From Hysterangium stoloniferum (lineage: Eukaryota; Basidiomycota; Agaricomycetes; Hysterangiales; Hysterangiaceae), in the NCBI GenBank assembly GCA_015178975.1, contig WHVD01000181.1, positions 93,352-157,351 of the forward strand: DNA of 64,000 nt. The letters are read 5' to 3'. The notes beneath the pieces are model-generated. The model did not search any database and was not told where the DNA came from. It worked only from the letters and a program-made list of their open reading frames with translations. The translations under genes and the position numbers were made by a program. Position 1 is the first letter of the stretch, and every line of letters starts with the position of its first letter. Positions 1 through 9,695 of this stretch are shown here, in pieces.

Positions 1-679
1 TCATGGATTTTCCAAGTAAGCAGCCTTCACATGTAGAGAGCCTGTGTGCAGAAGTGGAATCTATGTGATCACTGAGCTTCTGAAGAGTTGTCCAGGAGAG
101 GTGTCCCAACTGGGCGTGGAGAGTCTCAATCGGGATTTTCTTCTGGATCGAGTGAACTGTAGGCTGTGAGGAACGGAGTGTGATCCATTATTGTTGTCCA
201 ATTAAAATTCCTTTTGCACATGGAGCAGAATTCTTGCTGAGAGTAACAGTGTTTGTGAAAAAGGTGGTAGAGATCCCTTTTTCTCCTAGTTTCCATATTG
301 AAATGAACCTCCCATTAATGTTGGGCGAGTGTAGGACATTTGTTAATCTAATTTGTTTTTCAATCCCTTCGATTTGTGTGGTGGCTGCAACTGTGCCAAT
401 TCCAATGTAGGATATTCGTGTGGTCCCATCTGCCAGGTGAATGTGTTCTGGTCTTGGCAGAGCTCGGTATTCTGAGAAGTCTGAGATTTTGTGAGTGATG
501 TGATCTGAGCATCCTGAATCTAACATCCATTTTGTTTCATGCACAATGTAAAAGATAATGGCCTCATTTGAGATTGACTTAACCATTACATTGGTACTGC
601 TAGGAGGTGGGGTATATGCTTCCTCTTGTATTGATGTGCTCACAGTTGGTGTATCTTTCTCTTTCCCATCCTTCCCCAC
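1..679 (-). pseudogene. copia protease and pre-integrase region
   Basis: The minus-strand frame from 679 contains W-M-L-D-S-G-C-S-D-H-I, the D-S-G active site of a copia aspartic protease, followed by a typical protease body ending near 190. An in-frame TAA near 210 interrupts it. Past that stop the same frame continues to position 1 with L-H-A-Q-L-G-H-L-S and a C-x2-C-x3-G-K pattern, the His/Cys signature of the GAG_pre-integrase domain. In an active element this protease would cleave the Gag-Pol polyprotein and the next domain would lead into integrase. The stop and the missing remainder make it a pseudogene here. Confidence 0.8.
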
Positions 680-736
680 TTTCCATTGCTTTCTCTCACT
701 CTGTGCCTCCTCTTTTGAAAGGCCATGCTGTTTCTG

Positions 737-1145
737 TCAGCAGTCTCTCTCCCAATGCCCCAGGGCGCTGCAGAAGTTACATGTATCATTAGTCCTCCTT
801 TTCCCTTGTTTTATTGCATTAACTGAGGTCATTCTTTGTAATAGTTCTTCAGATAGAATGTGGGCACACATATTTGCAGAAGTGAGTGTCTTGTAGTCAC
901 TCACGTTCACTAGAATAGTTTGCTGGATTATTTCGTATGTGGGGTAGGGCGTGAAGGATAAGGAGTGCATGGAGGCTATCTGCAATGGGCATTCCAGCTG
1001 TTTCGATATGGGAACAGTATTCAGACATCTCATCTATCTGTTGTGTAAATGGGAGATCAGTTGTAATAGATGTATTGAAGTATTTGGTGATGTCGACCCA
1101 AAGATTGAGTCCTGTGCGAGTGCTGTAAGTTTCTTGTAGTCTTTT
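737..1145 (-). pseudogene. copia Gag, C-terminal half with zinc knuckle
   Basis: One minus frame (from about 1145 to 960) reads like the UBN2-type copia gag, with the stretch TQQIDEMSEYCSHIE. A second frame (1033-737) continues it and ends in CNFCSALGHWERDC, an exact C-x2-C-x4-H-x4-C zinc knuckle. The change of frame near 960-1030 is a frameshift. Gag would form the virus-like particle and the knuckle would bind the element RNA. The upstream end is cut where the LTR fragment begins near 1143. Confidence 0.75.
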
Positions 1146-1532
1146 CAGAATATTGTCTCCCTGATATGTCTTATTGTATTTCCGTTTAAAGAATACTTCC
1201 ATTTCTGTCCTATTATGGTCTCAGTTTGTAGTACAATAACGAGAAGACTTATATTAGTTTCCGCGAATTTGTACTTTACCTTAGATCTGATATCGACTTA
1301 GTTTCTTATTCCCTCTTCCGTCTTTCTGTACGCTCAATATTCGGAACTCTTCGGAACTCTCAATATCCGTATCTTCCATCGTAAGTCTCACCTCTGAAAT
1401 TAAGGACTTTGAGTGTTTGCGTAGAGGTGCAGCACATAAGCTGAAGCCAATGTCCTGACCCTATCCGATAGTTCCCGACTTTCCGGTGACTTTCTGATAG
1501 TTCCAGAATAAGTTCCCGACACGGCACTTAAC
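1143..1532. mobile_element. LTR family A, truncated fragment inside copia-1 gag
   Basis: About 390 bp matching the inner and right parts of the solo LTR at 4138-5331 and, in reverse, the one at 51234-51777. It lacks the TGTTACGACC end and stops at ..CTTAAC, one base short of the usual end. No target-site duplication is visible, in keeping with truncation. It carries the shared LTR box (GCACATAAGCTGAAGCC) at about 1430-1447. Confidence 0.8.
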
Positions 1533-1737
1533 GGTCTGTCCCATTCATTAATGGCCTGTGTTTCTTCACTTGTAGGGGTCTCAGGTGTTTTTGGTGTTGG
1601 GCGAGTCTCATTTCCCTCAGCAATGCATAATACTGTGTGAGGCGAAATGCACTTCGTACTGAATATGACCAATCTTCCCAATTTGTTCCATTGAATTTTT
1701 CAATTGAAGTTAGAAGTCTGGAAGTTATTGATGACAT
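1533..1737 (-). pseudogene. copia Gag N-terminus
   Basis: The minus-strand frame starting at ATG 1737 begins MSSITSRLL and runs into KFNGTNWEDWSYSVRSAF, the usual N-terminal copia Gag motif. Near 1625 the match moves to another frame (A-E-G-N-E-T, then A-I-N-E-W-D-R), so there is a frameshift. It ends at the LTR fragment. The missing part of Gag between the two halves is about 40 residues or more, so the insertion was probably accompanied by a deletion. Confidence 0.7.
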
Positions 1738-1740
1738 GTT

Positions 1741-2746
1741 CTGATTGTTGCAAGATGGGTGTGTGTGTGCTGTAGGTATTGTCAGGTAGGAATAGTACCT
1801 TATAAGTGTGTTAGGCAGCAGGGCCTATAACCTATTGTAAAAGGTCACAACTTGTAGACACAGTGCCACTCAGGAAACTCCTGAGTGTGAGTAGACTGAC
1901 TCTGTTGTTTTTTTACTATTGTACAATACCTATTTACTTTATACTAATCTATGTCCATTGTTCCATCTAAATGAGTATAACAATGGGCATATATATCCAC
2001 AGTCATGTGCCACTTAGAATAAGGGGCATAATAGGAATCTAATAATAGATTCAAGTAGTCATTGTGCTCAGAGGTAATTCAACCGTTATTGTTCCCTTTT
2101 TACAGCAGAATATTCGTAGCACGTCATTTCAAGTCTGTGGTAATCTATATATACATACAAACAGCTAAATGTTAATAATGCTATTGCGTGTGCCAAAGAA
2201 GGGTATAACTAAAGCACTAATTAAAGCCAAGAACCTGTTGCAAGCACACGATGGGTTTTCATGCGGGTAAAGGTGATCCTGGACTTTCATTATAACAATA
2301 TGATCTGCATTCAAACTCCCCAGTTACCTTCTTGGGCTATTGAAGGTGATCATGAGGGATTGGCAGCCAAAGCAGGAAGGCAAACAGCACCGTGGGCATA
2401 TATGTTCTGGGTCTCAGTCTGGGTCCCATATTAGATTTTTTGGGTTTGCGAACAATGTAGCATGTGATTGATGGGTAACCGGGTATAGTATTACTGGTAG
2501 TAGGTACTTAAACTAGGTACTTGTACTCTACACTTCATATGTTTGCAACATGTTCTTTGTACCCCAACTGAGTCAAGTGTATTACAAACCTGAAAATTCT
2601 AACATCCCAGGGTCACTCCTAATCTCAATTATCCACTCCGCCACACACCACTTTGTATCCTGATTCCGCCACCCCCTCACTGCCTCACCTTCATCCATTC
2701 AGGGCATCCCCTCCCAGTCCACACAAGATCCTGGCAGATTACAGCC
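1741..2746. other. No gene recognised; possible copia-1 leader
   Basis: AT-rich sequence upstream (minus sense) of copia-1 gag. It contains a short perfect hairpin at 1867-1887 (9-bp stem, 3-nt loop). I could not identify a primer-binding site or LTR ends. No open frame resembles a known protein. Confidence 0.3.
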
Positions 2747-3021
2747 CTTTGCATTACGTAAGGCACGCACTAGATTTGTGTGGAAATATTGTTGAAAGTT
2801 GCCAACCTCGTAGCTTGCTCAATAATTGACCAATTGTCTTGTAACTTAATATATGTATTTTAATGCTGTATATCTAGTATATTATGATGTTATAATTCCA
2901 AAATTTGACCTACAGCATGTTTCCCAAAATTGCAGTCCATTTGAGGTTGTGAACCAATTCATGAGCCAACAGATGTGTCACTCCCAATGAGTTTGTAATA
3001 TGTTGTTTTACATGTATCTTG
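2747..3021 (+). repeat. Left arm of long palindromic repeat
   Basis: Read inward, this arm matches the reverse complement of 5962-6241 almost base for base, starting at CTTTGCATT. Together the arms flank the Tc1-1 element. With Tc1-1 and the small MITE removed they form a nearly perfect palindrome of about 560 bp, which looks like a foldback or MITE-type element. No coding capacity was seen. Confidence 0.8.
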
Positions 3022-3163
3022 GTAGTAAAAAATGACAGCACCTGGCTTTTGCGGTCAGAACTAATGTGAGTGAGGTTGCCGAGTAAATGCATACAACTAC
3101 CCCCATACAGGTTTGCAGCTGGTAATTAGACAGCAAAAGCCAGGTGCTGTCATTTTTTACTAC
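3022..3163. mobile_element. 142-bp MITE with 31-bp perfect terminal inverted repeats
   Basis: Positions 3022-3052 and 3133-3163 are exact inverted repeats of 31 bp, beginning GTAGTAAAAAATGAC. The right arm of the surrounding palindrome has no such sequence at the equivalent place, so this is an insertion into the left arm only. TA dinucleotides lie at the repeat ends, which suits a mariner-type non-autonomous element, but they also belong to the repeat, so the target duplication is ambiguous. Confidence 0.7.
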
Positions 3164-4137
3164 ATACAGTGACCCAAAAAAGCATCCAGATGTTTGGTGA
3201 AATTGGAAAGATGGGTTTGCAGCTCCAGAAATAAAGTAGATAAAATTCTGAATACATTAGAGGTAAGAGGCATACATCTGACCTACATGATGACATAAGC
3301 ATGACATCATAGCTTTCCTTATCAGGGAAGTAGGAAATAAACAATGGACATGGTGCATCCGGACATTTTTTTTGCTCTGTCAACTGATACATGAAACTCA
3401 ACTAAGGTTCATATAACTGTGGGAATTTCTGGTTAGGTTCAACAATGTCATGTGACCACATGTTTAAGTAACACATTTACATGAACCTTTGCCTCAATTC
3501 ACCCCCCCACCACATGATGAAGAAGCACTCTACTGAAACAAGGCTCTCTGTCATTTCTCTTCTCCAGGAGGGTCACTCCTGCAGAACAATTGCTTCTAAA
3601 ATTCATATTGGGGACTCTACAGTATCAGAAATTCGCTCCCAACTCCCTGGTCCACTTCCAACACCTTCCAGAGGTTGTCCTCCCAAACTCTCCCCCAGGG
3701 ATCATCACCACGTGGCTCGTTCTATCACCTCTGGACAGGTTGATAATGCCTCCCAAGCCAAGTCCCACCTCTCCCTCAATGTCTGCACACAGACAACTAG
3801 AAATGCATTGAAGAAAGAGAATTTGAAGGCTGTGGTGAAGGCCAAAAGACCTCTTCTTGCCTGTTGACACATCAAGGCTCGATATGAGTTTGCTATCAAA
3901 TACCAGCATTGGACTGAGGAGGACTGGTTTAGGGTTTTCTTCTCAGATGAGACCAAAATCAATCGTTTTGGCTCTGATGGGAGGTTGTGGGTATGGAAAA
4001 GACCAGGTTCTGCACTCACTCAGCAGCATATCAATGGAACTATCAAATTTGGAGGGGGGAGTCTAATGATTTGGGGATGTATGACAGCACATGGTGTGGG
4101 GTACATGTGCAAGATAGATGGGAGAATGGATGGGGAG

Positions 4138-5331
4138 TGTTACGACCCGTTCCCAGATGTTTTCAATATCCGACTTCCGATCTCTGACTATGGAACATCA
4201 TAGTTACCGTATCATCTGCGTTCTTCCCTTGTTCCGCATTTGGTAATTTGTCCATTGACAAGTATTCACTCGTTTGTTGTTGTATTCCCATTTCGGAATA
4301 TTGTCTCCCTAATATGTCTTATTGTATTTCCGTTTTAAGAACATTTCCGTTTCCATCTTATTATGGTCTTAGTTTGTAGTACAATAACGAATAGACTTAT
4401 ATTAGTTTCCGCGAATTTGTACTTTACCTCAGATCTGATATCGACTTAGTTTCTTATTCCTTCTCCCGTCTTTCTGTACACTTGATATTCGGAACTCTTC
4501 AGAACTCTGAATATCTGTATCTTCCATTGTAAGTGTGAAGAGTCGATAGATTCTGACCGTTCAATATACGAAGAATAGTGTCTATTCAACTACTATTAGC
4601 AGATATTGACCGTACAGTACAATACCGTAGATTACTAGACAAGCTGTACTAGTAAGAAGACACGCTATGCATCACAAGAGCAACTGTACAGTTGCTCTTG
4701 ACGGCTAGAATGAAAGAATGAAAGAGTTGACCTTCACGGTACAACTCGTAGCTAGATGTAAAATATATAATCAACGCGAAGCTGAATATCTAGAGTAAAG
4801 AAATAATAGCGCGAGTCAACTATAATGTCGACTAGCGCAAAGACCTTAGATTGGAACTCAACCTTCGCGGTTCGAGTCCGAAGTACGTTAGTATGCAAGA
4901 GAATACTACCTTTAAAGGTAGTTGAAATGTTACCCTTGACACCTCTCGCTATTCGACGTCTGGGTCGTTTACGAGGTGGTGTCTTCTGGGTAAAAGTTGT
5001 CTGTCTCTTTTGGCGCCGAGAGCGCCCATACGTATACACAAAGCTTCGAACTACAAAATCAAGGTGTGCTCGAAATATAGAAAGAATATAAAGAAAGAAA
5101 ATAAAAGGTAAATAATAAAGTACTATAATCCAGCTATTATTCCTTAGTCCAGGTATGCATATATGCATACCCTTTACAGTAAGTCTCACGTCTGAAATTA
5201 AGGACTTTGAGCGTTTGCATAGAGGCGCAGCACATAAGCTGAAGCCGATGTCCTGACCCTATCCGATAGTTCCCGACTTCCCAGTGACTTTCCGATAGTT
5301 CCCGAATAAGTTCCCGACACGGCTCTTAACA
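4138..5331. mobile_element. Solo LTR, family A, inserted in Tc1-1 transposase
   Basis: Begins TGTTACGACC and ends CTTAACA, with an exact 5-bp target duplication GGGAG at 4133-4137 and 5332-5336. There is no internal retrotransposon region, so it is a solo LTR left by recombination. A second LTR (4534-5178) sits inside it. Without that insertion it is about 545 bp, equal to the copy at 51234-51777. It carries the shared LTR box near 5229-5247. Confidence 0.9.
4534..5178. mobile_element. Solo LTR, family E, nested in LTR A
   Basis: Begins TGTGAAGAGTC and ends CCCTTTACA, with a 5-bp target duplication GTAAG at 4529-4533 and 5179-5183. The interrupted LTR A sequence is continuous across it when compared with the other A copies. 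It contains a perfect 26-bp palindrome at 4675-4700 and a TATA-like stretch near 4759. I see only one copy in this window. Confidence 0.85.
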
Positions 5332-5961
5332 GGGAGATGTACAAGGACATATTGGAGGACTATATCTTCAAAACAGTGGAGTATTATGGGCTGGACAGGG
5401 AAAGGTTTGTCTTCCAGCAGGACAATGACCCTAAACACACTTGCAAGTTGGCCAAGGATTGGTTCAAGGACCATCAGGTGGAGGTTTTAGACTGGCCTGC
5501 ACAGTCTCCAGACCTGAATCCAATAGAACACTTATGGTGGGAGTTGAAGAGAAGGCTTGGAACATACCCTGAGGCACCCAAGAGCATATTGGAGCTCTGG
5601 GAGAGAGTGGAGGTGGAATGGGAGGGTATTCCATGGGAGAAATGCCTTTAATTGATCAAGAGCATGCCTAGAAGGGTTGCTGCAGTACTAAAGGCCAAGG
5701 GGGGGTACACTAAATACTGAAACTGGTAAAAACTAGTCATTAATTACAAGAGCAAAAAAAGTGTCCAGATGCACCATGTCCATTATTAATTTCCTACTTT
5801 CCTGATAAGGAAAGCTATGATGTCATGCTTATGTCATCATGTAGGTCAGATGTATACCTCTTACCTCTGATTTATTCAGAATTTTATCTATTTTATTTCT
5901 GGAGCTGTAAACCCATCTTTCCAATTTCACCAAACATCCAGACACTTTTTGGGTCACTGTA

Positions 5962-6241
5962 GATACATATAAAACAACATATTACAAGCTCATTGGGAGT
6001 GACACATTTGTTGGCACATGAATTGGTTCACAAGCTCAAATGGACTGCAATTTTGGGAAACATGCTGTAGGTCAAATTTTGAGTTATAACATCATAATAT
6101 ACTAGATATATAGTAGTAAAATACATATATGAAGTTACAAGACAATTGGTCAATTATTGAGCAAGCTATGAGGTTCGCAACTTTCAGAACTTTCAGCAAT
6201 ATTTCCGCGCAAATCTAGCACGCGCCTTACGGAATGCAAAG
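5962..6241 (-). repeat. Right arm of long palindromic repeat
   Basis: Reverse complement of the left arm at 2747-3021 with few mismatches. It joins the Tc1-1 TA duplication on one side and the inverted-duplication sequence on the other. It has no insertion corresponding to the 142-bp MITE in the left arm. Confidence 0.8.
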
Positions 6242-6386
6242 CGCTCGATTCAAGGCACAAACTGCGGTTTTCTCGTAATACTTCCATCAAATCCGAACTC
6301 TCGGGACGGATCCCATTTGTGAAACGTATAACTCCCTACTCTCTGAGTAGTTTGTCACCTGCCTGTCCATAAACCTCCCGTCCGCT

Positions 6387-6821
6387 GTGCTACAAGCGCC
6401 CACCTCACCAAGCCTGCTATCGCATGTTTTATCTCACACGTCCTCTCGCGGAATTCCAACAACAGTTATTTCCACACATGGCACCAGCAGCTCCTCCAAG
6501 ATAGATGCGTATTATACGGATCCGAAAACGTACTATAGTATTTCTGACAGAGATACACTGCGTGAAGACGGGAGTGGGGATGATGACACACAGTCTGACT
6601 CGGTTCCTGTGATGAGGCAGGAAGAGTGTTCAAGGCCGCGCGTTCGGATGAGAATTCTGAGACATGCCTGCGCGGCAGGCTGTGGGCTGTTGGGCTACCA
6701 TGAGCGATTTGCAGTCTTCTGCTGGTGCTGTCGAGGGGAGCAGGCGGAATCAGATGGGGAGGGAGATATTCAGGATGAAAGTCATGATTATCGTCCTGCC
6801 ATGGGGAAAAGTGGAATGTAA
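6387..6821 (+). CDS. Hypothetical acidic, Cys-containing protein (144 aa), left duplicate
   Basis: I do not recognise a family. The frame contains Y-Y-x2-P-K-T-Y-Y-S-I-S-D-R-D, an acidic serine-rich stretch and a Cys-rich part R-H-A-C-A-A-G-C-G followed by F-C-W-C-C. A second copy at 38002-38430 keeps the same reading frame, stop position and Cys motif but differs upstream of residue 40. By hand comparison about 16 codons differ and all differences change the amino acid. That is not what purifying selection gives, so this may be non-coding, decaying, or diversifying. No intron or promoter was identified. Confidence 0.35.
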   Translation: MLQAPTSPSLLSHVLSHTSSRGIPTTVISTHGTSSSSKIDAYYTDPKTYYSISDRDTLREDGSGDDDTQSDSVPVMRQEECSRPRVRMRILRHACAAGCGLLGYHERFAVFCWCCRGEQAESDGEGDIQDESHDYRPAMGKSGM

Positions 6822-6940
6822 TTTTGGGTTGTGGTGGTCGGTGATAACCTCCAACTAGGAATATCCTCCGATTCAGTTATTGGTGCATGGCACTTGGTAT
6901 GTGTCTTGCTCATCAGTCTCAGGTTTTTTAATCTGTTGGT

Positions 6941-7024
6941 CCAAGGCTGTCCACGACAGCCGTGGTTATCAGACCCCAATGTCGGTTGTGTACCAAGTTG
7001 TGATGGGGCCATCGATATGGCCCC
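6941..7024. other. Two conserved hairpins in the inverted duplication
   Basis: Hairpin 1 (6941-6965) has an 11-bp stem with one mismatch around a CAC loop. Hairpin 2 (7005-7024) has a perfect 8-bp stem GGGGCCAT/ATGGCCCC. The right copy has the same two at 37859-37883 (perfect) and 37801-37820. The loop of hairpin 2 changed while its stem stayed paired. This could be an RNA structure, a terminator or a DNA foldback. Confidence 0.45.
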
Positions 7025-7275
7025 TTTTCTTCGTTTTCTCTTCACTCTAATCGAGCCTGCGACATTCCTCCAACATTCCTCTCACTCCCGACAAGTAACA
7101 CATTCCCACCTCTAATGGACGTCAGGATTTTTGCATGTCAATTTATTCCAATTCCAATTGTATTCCTATGCTACATATATGGAAGAAAATTCATCATCTC
7201 ATTCTCATATCTAGTCATTCTCCTCCCCATGATCTGTCTCGTTTAATTATCCACCTCATTCCCAATCTCCGTCTC

Positions 7276-7619
7276 ACCGCGATGTACAGTAACGAGAAGC
7301 GTACTGTCGCTCTCATCTCACCCCGCGCTCTCTTTCGCTTTCCCCGTTTCTCGTCATTTTTCTTCTCATTATATTTTTCCTCTTAAATTATGTACTCACA
7401 TGCCTTGCTTTTGAGACCATTTCTTAGTAACTGTTTCTTCAGCGTCCATCTCGCACTCCAGTACTTGCTTCTGTATTCTCACAACATAGGTAAGCTATAG
7501 ATTTTGAAGAATAACTCATTTAATGTCTTACAATTTTTGCAAGGGATAATCCTATTAGTCACTTGGTTGTCTCCCAGCCTACAAAGTCGGTCCTGGAGTG
7601 CTTCATCGTAGAACGTGCT
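7276..7619. other. No gene recognised
   Basis: Pyrimidine-rich sequence between the duplication boundary and the first host-gene relic. A short frame at 7135-7386 overlaps its start, but it has no recognisable domain and crosses the duplication boundary, so I do not call it. Confidence 0.3.
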
Positions 7620-7629
7620 GAGCACTCAA

Positions 7630-8300
7630 CACACATTTCCATGCTTGTATGTCACGCCCTTTCCCTGCTCTTCATACATCACGGACAGCTTTCCAGACAT
7701 TCTGGGTCATGAAAGCAGCCCTAAGCGATCTGGAGTCGACCAAACGCGACACGCTCTCCTTCTTGGTCTGCCAGCGGATTCTGCACAAGTCCCATGAAAA
7801 CATCTTCGGCCACCTGCCGCCCCGCACAGGTCTCTCAAGGTGCATTCAATATCCCGCTTTCTGCGCAATAAGGTCAAGGCCCGGCTGGAGCCCATGCTGG
7901 TCGGTCAGGCTGTGTGCTGGCTGGCGTCCCCGGCGTGCCCCGTTTGGCCGAGTCCACTGGCAGGGTTGAGGTGAGCAAGGGCGATGGGAGTACGGGTCGG
8001 CGTGGCCGCAGGGTATCAATCTCACGGGAGAAGACACTGCGCCCCAACCGGCCAGTGTCGTGGATTACGTTAGCGACGATGACTGTGAAGATGGTTCTTC
8101 TCCCGACGGGTTCGCCGGTGTAGGCAGACAGCCCTCTAATAATTCTTCGAGATCACTCGTCGCGGATAAAACATGCAGACGGCGCGCTCGGCCCCGGACT
8201 GCCGCTCAGACACCGCCGGCATTCCTGATGCACGCCGGAAACATCACACGACCGTCTGAGGACCATCTGGGTCAGCTGGACGACCCCTTTATCATATTGC
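7630..8300 (+). pseudogene. PIK1: PIK1-like phosphatidylinositol 4-kinase, N-terminal part (relic)
   Basis: Pieces in several frames match what I recall of fungal Pik1, a PI 4-kinase acting at the Golgi. They include FQTFWVMKAALSDLE and FLVCQRILHKSHE near 7690-7800, R-N-K-V-K-A-R-L-E-P-M near 7865, VLAGVPGVPRLAE near 7915, and [10 protein letters not shown] near 8065. The frame changes at least twice. From about 7980 it is homologous to 45080-45440 on the minus strand, where the sequence goes on into the middle of PIK1. Here the match ends at L-G-Q-L-D-D-P near 8290 and unrelated sequence follows. Family identity is from memory of the motifs, without a database search. Confidence 0.6.
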
Positions 8301-8335
8301 AGAAGAACGCCGTGCGGATTCTGCTTCGTAGAGCA

Positions 8336-8705
8336 TTATACACATGCCCACTTGCACGCATGCGATATGTCAGCGGCACGAAGCTTGATGAACGTATAAT
8401 AGACCTAAGCTATAAAGAGGATAGAAATTATGGCAGAGGAAAAAGAGGTGGTCAGGCCAGAGACGAGCATCAACAAGATTACGATCCCGGACGTGGTGGG
8501 GTGCGCAAGCACAAAATATTGAGATTGAGAGACGGCGAGAAGTCGAGAAGTCGAGGACCGGTATCAACCGGTATCAGGATGCTACGGATGGTCCGAATGC
8601 TGTGGCTGGTGGTGGTGGTGATTGGAAAGAACTTGATGGCACAGGTAATCCTTTGAAGTGTGAGAGATCACCTGAAGATAAAGCTGAATCTCTGAGGCCG
8701 GTGAG
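8336..8705 (+). pseudogene. CBC2: Nuclear cap-binding protein subunit 2 (CBP20), C-terminal part (relic)
   Basis: The frame holds [14 protein letters not shown], then [14 protein letters not shown] and Q-D-Y-D-P-G-R-G-G. This is the end of the CBP20 RRM and its conserved RGG-type tail, which binds the m7G cap of RNA with CBP80. The rest of the RRM is missing upstream, where the PIK1 relic breaks off. A short deletion follows D-E-R-I-I, and the tail shifts frame after 8520. It is a fragment, not a working gene. Confidence 0.65.
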
Positions 8706-8821
8706 TACCGCATGTTTACATAATCAAGACAACATTCTTATTCTGGCACAATAGACCGCTTGTTCTCGTAAAGACCGAGATAAAGACACCGATAGTTAGC
8801 ATGGTTCTCATTATTCTGTAT

Positions 8822-9395
8822 CTACCTATATAACCACCCGAGCGTGTACTCTATAAGTCCTTCCTCCTCTTCGTTTGAAATCTGTGAACGAACAAGCCGA
8901 TGTGCTTCCGTGGACTCCAGTCGCACGTAGTGTCTTGATGTTGAACTTTGCGTTCGGCAATCACTGAATTGTTCGTCAAGAGGTCGCTGCGAAGATAGAC
9001 GAAGGCTAGATAACTCACGGTTCGACCAAGACAACATTCCCTTTCGCGGCTTCACCATTCATTAAAGAAAATCCTTTCAACAACAGTTCGTTGAGCTCAT
9101 CCGCCCTCATGCTGCCCGGAAGGCCCCATAGAACAACGCCTCTGCCCCGATCCGTAACCCTAGCGTCCAGCCCTGTTCCAGTGATGCAATCTCTTGCTGC
9201 GGCTTCCTCTCGTCCTTTAGCCCCTCGTGATCTAGTCGCGGGAACATCAGCAACAGTAAGTATGGGTTGGACCGGGGAGCCTGAAATAGTAGCGTTTCTT
9301 AGTCGCTTCGCTGTCAAGTCAGCTTGCTCAGGAGTTTCAAAGGAAACATGTGCTTTCCATTCAGGAGGAAATCGAACATACGTTTTGTGAACTTT
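8822..9395 (-). pseudogene. RRM-type RNA-binding protein (relic)
   Basis: On the minus strand from about 9395 one reads R-F-P-P-E-W-K-A-H-V-S-F-E-T-P-E-Q-A-D, an RNP-like segment. G-V-V-L-W-G-L-P-G-S-M-R-A-D-E-L and L-M-N-G-E-A-A-K-G-N-V-V-L-V-E-P follow. A donor-like GTGAG comes next, then V-R-L-E-S-T-E-A-H-R-L-V-R and, in another frame, Y-R-V-H-A-R-V-V-I and a stop. That last frame change suggests a lesion. This resembles a fungal RRM protein of unknown specific role. The 5' end was not located. Confidence 0.5.
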
Positions 9396-9695
9396 GAATT
9401 GAACTTATCAGAACGATACCATAATATGTGGATGTGACTGTTATTTACCAGCCTTCACATTTTCTATCTTGTGTCGATCTAGCATACGTCTATGTCCGAG
9501 TTCAGGGCTGTCCGCGGGATATTACGCAAACAGCAAGACAGTTTTTGACCCTGACTCCCGAGAAAACTTCGCTGTATACATGCGTTAATTGATTGTGAGA
9601 TGAATCAGTGATAGATATTCTCTCCTTACCAGCACTTATGGCAAAATGTATTATAAGCGTCCATCCAGCTTCACATGCGACACAACCTCCATCCG

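Larger units (their letters stand above)
1..1740 (-). mobile_element. Ty1/copia retrotransposon relic (copia-1), cut by the window edge
   Basis: Read on the minus strand this holds, in order, a copia gag N-terminus, gag with a zinc knuckle, an aspartic protease and the start of the pre-integrase domain. The rest of pol lies beyond position 1. An LTR fragment of another family (1143-1532) splits gag, and gag and pol carry frameshifts and a stop, so the copy is dead. Copia order is gag, protease, integrase, reverse transcriptase, RNase H, which fits. I did not find its own LTR with confidence upstream of 1740. Confidence 0.85.
3481..5720 (+). pseudogene. Tc1-1 transposase (DDE), interrupted by a solo LTR
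   Basis: The frame begins at 3481, or more likely at the Met at 3514, with a helix-turn-helix-like N-terminus. It continues through FFSDETKINRFGSDG (first Asp) and stops at the LTR at 4138. After the LTR it resumes in the same frame with QQDNDPKHT (second Asp) and QSPDLNPIEHLWW (Glu), the Tc1 DDE triad, ending at 5720. Apart from the LTR the only lesions are a TGA at 3865 and a TAA at 5649, both explainable by one C-to-T change. The enzyme would cut and paste the element at TA sites. It is not functional in this copy. Confidence 0.9.
3167..5959 (+). mobile_element. Tc1/mariner transposon Tc1-1
   Basis: The ends start CAGTGACCCAAAAA and are flanked by TA on both sides (3165-3166 and 5960-5961), the target duplication of Tc1/mariner elements. 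Terminal inverted repeats are about 210 bp (3167-3377 and 5750-5959). Each repeat carries related binding-site-like sequence at both its outer and inner end, as in the IR/DR arrangement of some Tc1 elements. Removing the solo LTR at 4138-5331 leaves about 1.6 kb, a normal Tc1 size. It encodes one DDE transposase, interrupted as described separately. Confidence 0.9.
6242..7275 (+). repeat. 1-kb inverted duplication, left copy
   Basis: Matches the reverse complement of about 37555-38575 through roughly 1 kb with scattered substitutions and small indels. The two copies face each other across 30 kb. Both contain an open frame of about 143 codons and two downstream hairpins. The homology stops abruptly near 7275, and on the other side next to the palindromic arm. 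Confidence 0.85.

Noticed and set aside
4860..4890. GGTTCGAGTCC, a match to the tRNA B box
   Set aside because: No cloverleaf can be formed around it: the T stem has mismatches and no acceptor stem is found. It lies inside LTR E.
4752..5189. 145-codon minus-strand frame with a basic stretch
   Set aside because: Lies wholly within solo LTR E and its junction; no family resemblance.
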